Positions 58,356-64,000 of a stretch of 64,000 nt of DNA are shown here, one piece after another. A model generated the notes under the pieces. It saw only the letters and a list, made by a program, of their open reading frames with translations, was not told the DNA's origin and made no database searches. Position 1 is the first letter of the stretch, and each line of letters starts with the position of its first letter. This stretch comes from Streptococcus sp. oral taxon 058 str. F0407 (lineage in GTDB: Bacteria; Bacillota; Bacilli; Lactobacillales; Streptococcaceae), in assembly GCF_000235485.1 (NCBI RefSeq), contig NZ_JH378888.1:250124-314123 (forward strand). Reading direction: 5' to 3'. A program made the position numbers and the translations under genes.

Positions 58356-59263
58356 AAGTTTTAAAGAAACCTTATCTATACGCATCAGTCTTGGGCTTGC
58401 TTCTAACAAGTTCCTTTACCTATTCGATGTTGAAGACCTTTGTACTCGCTGAAACGATTTCGACAGTATCCAATACCAGCTCCACATCTGACACCGTAGC
58501 AGCTAGTCAGGCAGCTAAAAATGCCCAAGTAACGGATACCAGCTATTCAGATGGAAATATCAGTGTCAACCTAACTGAAAAGACTGTGAATGGAACGCAA
58601 GTCTATGTGGCAGACGTGACTCTTAGCTCTGCAGATTATCTGAAGACAGCCCTAGCTCAAAACTCCTATGGAACCAACGTCACAGCCAAAACCTCTGTAA
58701 CAGCTGCTGAAAATAATGCTATTCTTGCTGTCAACGGTGACTACTATGGAGCCAATAGTTCCGGTTACGTTATCCGAAATGGGGTTGCCTATCGTGATAG
58801 TGTCCGTGAAGATGCAAGTAATGGCGACCTTGCGATTTACAAGGACGGCTCCTTTAAAATCATCTACGAGGATCAAATTTCAGCCAATCAGTTGGTTGAG
58901 GACGGTGTGGTCAATCTACTGGCATTTGGCCCTTCTCTAGTTGAGAATGGGGAAATCTCTGTCAGCACTAATGCAGAAGTTGGCCAGGCTATGGCTTCAA
59001 ATCCTCGTACAGCTATCGGCATTATCGATGAAAACCACTACATCATCGTCGTTTCGGATGGTCGTACCTCTGAAAGCAAGGGCTTGTCACTGTACCAGAT
59101 GGCAGAAGTGATGAAATCTTACGGAGTGAAGACAGCCTACAATCTTGATGGTGGTGGATCTTCCACTCTCTACTTTAACGGTCAGGTGATCAACAAACCG
59201 ACCACAGGTGGAAGCAAAATATCAGAAAGGGCGGTGAGTGATATTGTCTACTTCGGTTATTAA
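58352..59263 (+). CDS. Secreted phosphodiester glycosidase family protein (NAGPA domain)
   Basis: 303 residues: an N-terminal signal or anchor (about 8-33), a Ser/Thr-rich spacer (about 35-55), then a NAGPA/phosphodiester glycosidase domain with AVNGDYYG, NGVAYRDSV, NPRTAIGI and NLDGGGSSTLYFNG. Members remove or expose sugar-phosphodiesters; in bacteria they sit near exopolysaccharide or teichoic acid genes. Coupled by overlap to the GT2-GtrA gene before it and the small membrane protein after it. A role in trimming a surface glycan is inferred. Confidence 0.85.
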   Translation: MKVLKKPYLYASVLGLLLTSSFTYSMLKTFVLAETISTVSNTSSTSDTVAASQAAKNAQVTDTSYSDGNISVNLTEKTVNGTQVYVADVTLSSADYLKTALAQNSYGTNVTAKTSVTAAENNAILAVNGDYYGANSSGYVIRNGVAYRDSVREDASNGDLAIYKDGSFKIIYEDQISANQLVEDGVVNLLAFGPSLVENGEISVSTNAEVGQAMASNPRTAIGIIDENHYIIVVSDGRTSESKGLSLYQMAEVMKSYGVKTAYNLDGGGSSTLYFNGQVINKPTTGGSKISERAVSDIVYFGY

Positions 59264-59645
59264 AAACAAAAACAAACGCCTCAAAAAGACACTTGTTGGT
59301 TATAGCCTTCTCACTATTTTCTTCTTAGCATTTAGCCGTATCTACGAGTCCTTTAGTTTTGGGGAGACCTCGCTTTATATGCACTATCTCTTTGTGGTCC
59401 CTTTAGTAGGGGGTATCATTTTGGCAATTCTATTGATAATCATTCCAAATTTAGCACGACTCAGCCTAAACTTGTGGAACTCGGCAGTTGCAGTCTTAAC
59501 GGCTGGAATGCTCTTTCGCGGAATCGTCAACCTATCAGGTCGTTCAACGACACTCGATCAACCCTACTGGTATGTTGGTCTTGCCTTTGCATTGCTGGCT
59601 ATAGTATCGCTTTTCCTTCAGAAGAATAGTAAGAAATTAGCTTAA
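59238..59645 (+). CDS. Small membrane protein of the GT2-NAGPA operon
   Basis: 135 residues with four hydrophobic helices (about 18-35, 50-70, 80-100, 110-127). The start is GTG at 59238 inside the end of the NAGPA gene, with AAAGG seven bases upstream; TTG at 59244 is an alternative. I recognise no family. Its 26-base overlap with the previous gene shows co-translation, so it probably works with the glycosyltransferase or glycosidase at the membrane. Confidence 0.72.
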   Translation: MILSTSVIKNKNKRLKKTLVGYSLLTIFFLAFSRIYESFSFGETSLYMHYLFVVPLVGGIILAILLIIIPNLARLSLNLWNSAVAVLTAGMLFRGIVNLSGRSTTLDQPYWYVGLAFALLAIVSLFLQKNSKKLA

Positions 59646-59653
59646 AAATGAAG

Positions 59654-59687
59654 AAACTGGTTGTTGAGAAAAACAGCCAGTTTTTTT
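59654..59687 (+). terminator. Terminator of the surface-glycan operon
   Basis: AAACTGGTTGTT paired with AACAGCCAGTTT (one G-U pair), 6-nt loop, then a run of T. Confidence 0.85.
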
Positions 59688-59765
59688 GTGGACATTCATT
59701 TCCGAAAAGCAAACATACCTTATTTTTTGTTTGGATTTTATGGGGTATGAGTAAGGTTATCTCGG

Positions 59766-59771
59766 TATAAT
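59766..59771 (+). promoter_or_regulatory. -10 box of the C39-like gene
   Basis: TATAAT, 28 bases before the ATG at 59800, which also has AGGAGG. No good -35. Confidence 0.45.
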
Positions 59772-59799
59772 AGACTTATATAAGATAAGGAGGCAGAAT

Positions 59800-60714
59800 A
59801 TGCAGATGTATTTTGGAGATGTGTCACTTTGCTATAGCTATTCATTGGCAATGGCACTCGACGCCTATGGTTATGACTTTAAAGCAGAGTTTTTAGAGGC
59901 AATTATGGTGATGGGAAATGGTGCTAGTATCGTAAAGGAAGATGAGCAGCACCCTCTAGTATTCTTTGATAATGGAATGCCAGATCTTTCCATCTCTCAT
60001 TCCTTAAAAATACTAGGGTTTGACTATGAGGATTTCTATTTAAAAGATGGAGTGGAAGTAGATTTGGAAGAGATTAAAGGTAAGTTGGAATCGTTTCTGT
60101 CCAATGGACCTGTCGTACTGGGTCCTCTTGATATGGGCCACTTGACTTACAATCCCAATCACACAATCCTTCATGGTGTAGATCACTTTGTATCTGTGTA
60201 TGCTGTTGATGGTCAGTATCTATATTTGCATGATCCAGCTGGTTTTGCCTGTATGAAGATTGCTTTTAATGACATTTTAGAAGCTTGGAAGGCGGAGGCT
60301 ATTGACTATAAGCGTGGAGCTTACTCCATGTGGGGAAATTTTAAGAAGGTCAAGAGTCCTAGTCAAACTGAAATCTATCAAGAAACAGCAAGGATCATGA
60401 AGACCCGATATCTGAATGGTCAAAGTAGCGTGTTGGAATGCTATGCAAAAGCAGTTGCTGAAAATGGCTTAAATACAGATCAAAAGCAATTGCATCAGTA
60501 TTTTAGCTTTAAACTTGCTGCTGTTCGAAATCTCTATCTCAGTCGATTTTTAAAAAGCCATGAACCCGAAGGGGCACGATTAAAAGAAGAATTGGCTACT
60601 CTATTTGGCCAGGCCCACCTTTCATGTTTAAAAGAAGATTACCAAGAACTATCCCACTTGCTCTATCAGATAGCTGAAGTGGATGGTCGCTTTAGAGATT
60701 TATATGTAAAGTAG
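59800..60714 (+). CDS. Peptidase C39/BtrH-like papain-fold protein
   Basis: 304 residues. The N-terminal half has a papain-like layout: Cys11 in SLCYSYSLAMALDAYG, His129 in HGVDHFVSVYAVDG, and Asp145 in YLHDPAG, the Cys-His-Asp order of C39 peptidases and of BtrH-type acyltransferases. The C-terminal half (about 185-304) is helical and of unknown role. There is no transporter fused or adjacent, so a bacteriocin-export protease is unlikely; an acyltransferase or amidase is possible. Strong SD AGGAGG. Single-gene unit with its own promoter. Confidence 0.65.
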   Translation: MQMYFGDVSLCYSYSLAMALDAYGYDFKAEFLEAIMVMGNGASIVKEDEQHPLVFFDNGMPDLSISHSLKILGFDYEDFYLKDGVEVDLEEIKGKLESFLSNGPVVLGPLDMGHLTYNPNHTILHGVDHFVSVYAVDGQYLYLHDPAGFACMKIAFNDILEAWKAEAIDYKRGAYSMWGNFKKVKSPSQTEIYQETARIMKTRYLNGQSSVLECYAKAVAENGLNTDQKQLHQYFSFKLAAVRNLYLSRFLKSHEPEGARLKEELATLFGQAHLSCLKEDYQELSHLLYQIAEVDGRFRDLYVK

Positions 60715-60754
60715 CAGGACTAGAGATGTTCTTAAACTTTAAAAATTAGCCAGT

Positions 60755-60791
60755 AAAAGCAGTTGTTCGTAAAATGAAGAACTGCTTTTTG
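60755..60791 (+). terminator. Terminator after the C39-like gene
   Basis: AAAAGCAGTT paired with AACTGCTTTT around a 15-nt loop, followed by TG and the next promoter. Confidence 0.7.
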
Positions 60792-60795
60792 ATTA

Positions 60796-60804
60796 TGGTA
60801 TAAT
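60796..60804 (+). promoter_or_regulatory. Extended -10 promoter of the ClbS/DfsB gene
   Basis: TGGTATAAT, 48 bases before the ATG at 60853. Confidence 0.6.
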
Positions 60805-60852
60805 GAAGTAAAAAAATAGATTATTCTACTTGAAAATGAAGGGAGAACGCCC

Positions 60853-61395
60853 ATGCCTAGACCAAAAACAAAAGAGGAGCTAGTGTTAGCCTCTAAGGAA
60901 AACTATGAAAAACTTAATCACCTAATTTCTCAGTTAAGTGAAGATGAGCTACAGACTCCTTTTGATTTTTCAAAAGACCAAAAGAAAAAAGAAGCACACT
61001 GGAAAAGAGATAAAAATCTACGGGATGTCCTGATCCATCTCTATGAATGGCAGCAGTTACTTTTGACCTGGGTTTATTGTAATCAAAAGGGTCATGAAAG
61101 ACCTTTTCTCCCTGAGCCTTATAATTGGAAAACTTATGGGGAAATGAATGTCGCTTTTTGGAAGAAGCACCAGAGAACGTCCTTAGAAGAAGCGACCAAA
61201 CTCCTCAATCAATCGCATAGAGAGGTTTTAGAGTTGATGGAAGGCTTCAGTAATGACCAACTCTTTACCAAAGGTATCTATAAATGGACGGGTGGGACAA
61301 GTCTAGGTTCCTACTTTGTCAGTAGCACCTCCAGTCACTATGATTGGGCTATCAAAAAACTTAAAGCTCATCAGAAAAATTGTAAGTCATACTAG
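60853..61395 (+). CDS. ClbS/DfsB family four-helix-bundle protein
   Basis: 180 residues of the DinB-like ClbS/DfsB (DUF1706) family: PRPKTKEELVLASKENYEKL, RDVLIHLYEWQQLLL with the conserved His and Trp, and a late SHYDWAIKKLK. ClbS of colibactin producers protects cells by opening the toxin's cyclopropane ring, and DfsB-type proteins handle other small molecules; stand-alone homologues like this are common in Firmicutes and their substrate is not known. Well-placed SD AGGGAGAA. The next gene is 293 bases away, beyond a repeat-rich spacer. Confidence 0.85.
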   Translation: MPRPKTKEELVLASKENYEKLNHLISQLSEDELQTPFDFSKDQKKKEAHWKRDKNLRDVLIHLYEWQQLLLTWVYCNQKGHERPFLPEPYNWKTYGEMNVAFWKKHQRTSLEEATKLLNQSHREVLELMEGFSNDQLFTKGIYKWTGGTSLGSYFVSSTSSHYDWAIKKLKAHQKNCKSY

Positions 61396-61434
61396 TTAAA
61401 GTGAGTATGAAGTTTAGAAAATGGTCTTCTAAGC

Positions 61435-61652
61435 TTCGAATAGCTTCATTCTCGTGATTTTTGAGCTATTCTAGCTTTAGAATCCTTCTAAAATTAAAAT
61501 TTAGGGTTATCATAAACTTAGAATAGCACTAAAACATTTATATCAATGCAATTCTAAGTTTAGAATCACACTGATATTAAAGGGGTTGAGCTGCTCGATG
61601 CTTAGAATAGCTTGATTCTGAGAAATGTTGACTAGAAAATGATTCGAATAGC
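61435..61652. repeat. Repeat-rich spacer with five AGAATAGC/CGAATAGC motifs
   Basis: Non-coding stretch of about 290 bases (61396-61687). TTCGAATAGC occurs at 61435 and 61643, TTAGAATAGC at 61518 and 61602, and the reverse complement of CTAGAATAGC at 61465. Two copies share a longer match, AATAGCTT-ATTCT. The motif also pairs with itself (ATTCTAAGTTTAGAAT at 61551-61566). It resembles no repeat that I know (not BOX or RUP). Origin and role unknown. Confidence 0.6.
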
Positions 61653-61687
61653 TTTTTTTCTGATATAGGATAATAGGTAGAGGTGAG

Positions 61688-62182
61688 ATGATGAACATAC
61701 AAAAAGATAAAGTTAAAAAAGAGTTGGTGTCCCTCTGTTTGGGAGAGCTTGCAGCCGCTCTATCCTTTTGGTTGTGTTTTTTCCTTTTGAAAAATAGGCT
61801 TGGTGATTGGAATTGTTTGATCTCTATTCTTTATCCTTTGTCTTTACTGACATTTATATTGCTTCAAGGTTCAACCTATTGGGCGATTTTGATTAGAAGA
61901 CTGTCAAATCCTCAGTTCGGAAGTGGAAATGTGCGGAAAATATATGGTGGTTTCAGAATACTAGACCTTGTTTTACTTATTTCAGGCTTTCCTTTTATTG
62001 TCTGGAACACGCAAAGTGTCCAAGTGGCTGTTTTAGCCACGTTGATAGAGCTTTTTGCCTTTATCGAATGGTTTAATTATTTCCTCGTACGCCTATCTTA
62101 TAGTTTGAACCCGCTTGTTTTATGGAAACGAATTACTAAGGGAAAACTTGAAAAAAGCAGAATAGCCAAGGAGTTGAGGTAG
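61688..62182 (+). CDS. Hypothetical four-helix membrane protein
   Basis: 164 residues starting MMNIQKDKVKKELV, with hydrophobic segments near 17-35, 43-65, 88-108 and 110-132 and a positively charged C-terminus (KRITKGKLEKSRIAKELR). I do not recognise a family. GAGGTGA precedes the ATG. Four bases separate it from the next gene, so they may be transcribed together with the immunity-type genes that follow; a link to toxin immunity is guesswork. Confidence 0.6.
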   Translation: MMNIQKDKVKKELVSLCLGELAAALSFWLCFFLLKNRLGDWNCLISILYPLSLLTFILLQGSTYWAILIRRLSNPQFGSGNVRKIYGGFRILDLVLLISGFPFIVWNTQSVQVAVLATLIELFAFIEWFNYFLVRLSYSLNPLVLWKRITKGKLEKSRIAKELR

Positions 62183-62186
62183 GGAA

Positions 62187-62633
62187 ATGAATGGAGGAAA
62201 TGGATTGGATAATATAATTCTACGAACTGAGTGGTTCGACGAAATAGAAAAATTTTGTGAAATAAGACTGGATTGTGAGACAAAATATCTAACAATTTAT
62301 CAGGTATGCTACATTTTTGAAGAGGAGATGAGCAAGGTATATATTGCTATAGATGAATATATAAAAAATCCTCATCAAACAAAAAAGATTATTTTCGGAG
62401 ACGATAGTGAGAGGGGAAGTGGGTATTTTAGTTTCTTACTAACTCCCATCAACTTAAAAGAAGAATTAAAAATTGAAGTGGACATGGAAATTGCTGACAA
62501 TGAAAATGGTTTGCATCGTTGTAAATTCTATGTAAATACTCAATTGGAAAATTTTAAGTATTTCAGAAACAATTTACCTAGAATATTTTCGCAAAACTCT
62601 GATAAGGAAATTAAATTGCATCCATATTTTTAG
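62187..62633 (+). CDS. Hypothetical protein, possible immunity protein
   Basis: 148 residues, acidic and AT-rich, not recognised. The N-terminal half is rich in aromatic residues (YLTIYQVCYIFEEEM, then VYIAIDEYI); the second half (SGYFSFLLTPINLKEEL) looks like a beta sheet. No signal peptide. It stands at the head of a run of small acidic genes, two of which match polymorphic-toxin immunity families, so I infer a similar role; the sequence itself does not prove it. The ATG has GTAGGG upstream. Confidence 0.5.
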   Translation: MNGGNGLDNIILRTEWFDEIEKFCEIRLDCETKYLTIYQVCYIFEEEMSKVYIAIDEYIKNPHQTKKIIFGDDSERGSGYFSFLLTPINLKEELKIEVDMEIADNENGLHRCKFYVNTQLENFKYFRNNLPRIFSQNSDKEIKLHPYF

Positions 62634-62736
62634 TAGAATTGAAAAATTTAATAAGGTTTTAAAGATAAATATTAAAGAAATTATTTTAAAAGAGAAATCA
62701 TATGAAATAGTTTAATTTAAATTTTGGAGATTATAA

Positions 62737-62847
62737 ATGAGAACTATTGTTTTACAAATACATTATAAAAATATCGAACTGACTCAAGAGTGTCGACTTA
62801 CTCTCATTGATAGCAAAATAGGAGTCCAATCATATGGAACTAGGTAA
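62737..62847 (+). CDS. Small ORF of 36 codons ahead of the Imm40 gene
   Basis: MRTIVLQIHYKNIEL... ending in SYGTR. The ribosome site GGAG lies seven bases before the ATG, and the end overlaps the Imm40 start by 14 bases, as in translational coupling. It could be a leader peptide or the rest of a decayed immunity gene. Confidence 0.4.
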   Translation: MRTIVLQIHYKNIELTQECRLTLIDSKIGVQSYGTR

Positions 62848-63151
62848 ATTTAATTTTGAAAATAGAGGTCAGTCGCTAGCAGAATTGGGTGTTGCAAGTT
62901 ATGCATATACATATCAAGATATGTTGGCCTATATAGACTGGATAGAGTTGAAAAAGTTTATGATTCTTGGTGGCGATGTCTATGTAGAGAGAGATGGGGG
63001 ACTTGAGTTGACCTATGATAGCTGGTATTACTCTCCTAAAAATAATGATAGCGACTTACTCCAGTCAATTTCTGTAGCAAAAGATTATATCAACCAGTAT
63101 GTAGATAGCAATGGAAAACATTTTTATTTTACAGTAGTTACTTCAGAATAG
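62834..63151 (+). CDS. Imm40-family immunity protein
   Basis: 105 residues with the pattern of the Imm40 family: LAELGVASYAY, a helix DMLAYIDWIELKKF, the core ILGGDVYVE (here FMILGGDVYVERDGG), YDSWYYSP, and a late SVAKDYINQY. Such proteins neutralise the C-terminal toxin domains of polymorphic toxins (contact-dependent or LXG type). No toxin gene is present in the window, so this is an orphan immunity gene that could guard against toxins of competing strains. SD AGGAG nine bases before the ATG. Confidence 0.72.
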   Translation: MELGKFNFENRGQSLAELGVASYAYTYQDMLAYIDWIELKKFMILGGDVYVERDGGLELTYDSWYYSPKNNDSDLLQSISVAKDYINQYVDSNGKHFYFTVVTSE

Positions 63152-63205
63152 ATGGAATTGATAGTATAATAGCAATTAGAGGTCATAAATATTAGTAAAA
63201 CAGGA

Positions 63206-63511
63206 ATGGGATTAGGTGCTTCAATAGTGTCTAATAATATTTTAAGAAATAAGGCGAATATAAAATGGATATTCCGAGAGGATTCCGTTGATGAACTAGA
63301 TAATGGATGGCGTTTTTTTTCCAAAATAGATACTGAAGAGTATCTATCACATTCAGAAAATATGTCAGTATGTGACTGGAGTACAATTGTTGAAATAGAA
63401 TCTGCGGTATTATCAATTTTTAACGTGCCTATTGGAACAGAACTCATACTTATTTACGAAGGTGAGAAGAAGTATTTCTTAGATTCAAATACTGGCGAAA
63501 AAATTTTTTAA
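63206..63511 (+). CDS. Imm33-family (DUF2185) immunity-type protein, start uncertain
   Basis: At least 101 residues with the DUF2185 pattern: ASIVSNNILRNKANIKWIFRED, DNGWRFFS, TEEYLSHSENM and PIGTELIL. The family is listed among polymorphic-toxin immunity proteins (Imm33). The first ATG (63206) has no good ribosome site, whereas AGAGGT (63178-63183) is seven bases before an in-frame ATT at 63191 (ISKTGMGLG), so the original start may have been there and changed from ATG to ATT. Follows the Imm40 gene by 54 bases. Confidence 0.68.
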   Translation: MGLGASIVSNNILRNKANIKWIFREDSVDELDNGWRFFSKIDTEEYLSHSENMSVCDWSTIVEIESAVLSIFNVPIGTELILIYEGEKKYFLDSNTGEKIF

Positions 63512-63660
63512 TAGAATTGGTATAGATTTAAGGATATTGAAAAATTAATATAAATCTCTCATTGAAAACCTAGTTTATTATGACACTTTATAATAATTAA
63601 AATTTTACTTAAGAATCTGATATATTTTAAATAACCTATCCATCTTTAATAGAACCATAC

Positions 63661-63698
63661 ATAAAACTCTCGAGGATGAATTTCTTAGAGAGTTTTAT
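63661..63698 (+). terminator. Possible terminator before the YjjG-like gene
   Basis: ATAAAACTCTC paired with GAGAGTTTTAT (11 bp) around a 16-nt loop, then GTTTAG; weak T-run. The rest of the 63512-63757 spacer is AT-rich and shows nothing else. Confidence 0.5.
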
Positions 63699-63717
63699 GT
63701 TTAGATATTTTCATTTA

Positions 63718-63726
63718 TGCTATAAT
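63718..63726 (+). promoter_or_regulatory. Extended -10 promoter of the YjjG-like gene
   Basis: TGCTATAAT, 31 bases before the ATG at 63758. Confidence 0.6.
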
Positions 63727-63757
63727 ATTCTTAATGAATTTTCAGAAAGGAAACTCA

Positions 63758-64000
63758 ATGCCCTACAAATTTCTACTCTTCGACCTCGACCACACCTTGC
63801 TTGATTTTGATACTGCTGAGGATTTGGCTCTGACACAACTTCTAAAAGAAGAAGGAGTTGCGGATATTCAAGCCTATAAAGACTATTACGTTCCTATGAA
63901 CAAGGCTCTCTGGAAGAACTTGGAGCAAAAGAAAATCAGTAAACAAGAACTGGTTAACACGCGCTTTTCACGTTTGTTTGCTCATTTTGGACTGGAGAAA
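63758..64000 (+). CDS. HAD-superfamily nucleotidase, YjjG-like, N-terminal part (3' end outside window)
   Basis: 81 codons, open to the end of the window. The start MPYKFLLFDLDHTLLDFDTAED holds HAD motif I (DLDHTLLDF, nucleophile Asp) with the DF-x-AED extension typical of YjjG-type pyrimidine 5'-nucleotidases, which clear non-canonical nucleotides. GAAAGGA lies seven bases before the ATG. The cap and motifs II-IV are not in the window, so the subfamily is likely but not certain. Confidence 0.8.
   Translation, partial: MPYKFLLFDLDHTLLDFDTAEDLALTQLLKEEGVADIQAYKDYYVPMNKALWKNLEQKKISKQELVNTRFSRLFAHFGLEK

Noticed and set aside
61396-61687. CRISPR array in the AGAATAGC spacer
   Set aside because: Repeat units are about 10 bases, irregularly spaced and in both orientations; no cas genes are present.

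Overview
The window is a 64 kb chromosomal piece of a Streptococcus, most likely of the mitis/sanguinis group. The evidence is the low-GC coding style, the WalRK system in its VicRK form with a single-membrane-span VicK, the fused glutamine-type ABC transporter GlnPH, a TTG-started GapN, MutX, NiaR/NiaX and a GlgD subunit. As far as I recall, the local gene order follows pneumococcal blocks: ftsY to fhs, pcrA to pta, vicRKX, and ligA to eno. I cannot name the species. I saw no rRNA, tRNA, CRISPR array, prophage or insertion sequence.

Layout. 0-7.6 kb: end of ftsY, zwf, a polar amino-acid ABC transporter, a CPBP membrane protease and uvrB. 7.6-11.0 kb: an AT-rich accessory insert holding a DUF2971 protein and two unrecognised membrane-associated proteins. 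11.0-15.8 kb: mutX, then a SAM methyltransferase inserted between two imperfect 254-bp direct repeats made of the 3' ends of mutX and niaR, then the niacin pair niaX-niaR and the coenzyme A genes coaB-coaC-panT. 16.0-20.9 kb: fhs, pcrA, radC. 20.9-25.6 kb, minus strand: a class-I glutamine amidotransferase behind rex, and prs followed by a cysteine desulfurase and two small DUF proteins. 25.7-30.4 kb: relQ, nadK, an RluD-type synthase, pta, mutY. 30.4-33.3 kb: vicR-vicK-vicX. 33.4-41.8 kb: a thioredoxin-like protein, phosphoglucomutase, an ABC-F protein, an Rgg regulator, an MFS exporter and ligA. 41.9-51.7 kb: pulA, gapN and the glycogen operon glgBCDA. 51.8-55.5 kb: serB, glycerate kinase, a YueI protein and enolase. 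55.6-64 kb: a YkgJ protein, an AraC/GyrI regulator, a cell-surface glycan operon, a C39-like protein, a ClbS/DfsB protein, a repeat-rich spacer, a small membrane protein, a cluster of orphan immunity-type genes (Imm40 and Imm33/DUF2185) and the start of a YjjG-like HAD phosphatase.

How the parts connect. Carbon flow is a common thread: phosphoglucomutase makes glucose-1-phosphate, GlgC/GlgD activate it, GlgA and GlgB build glycogen, and PulA debranches it. Zwf and GapN supply NADPH, and Rex senses the NADH/NAD ratio. I find Rex-type operators in front of rex itself and gapN, a CcpA cre site just downstream of the glg promoter, and a competence (ComX) cin-box in front of radC. Four genes (coaB, mutY, the ABC-F gene, ligA) have a -10 box ending exactly 6 nt before the ATG, which predicts leaderless mRNAs.

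No single large undescribed system stands out. The best candidates for new biology are the DUF2971 insert, the repeat-flanked methyltransferase, the toxin-less immunity cluster with its odd AGAATAGC-repeat spacer, and a MutY with no cysteine at all.
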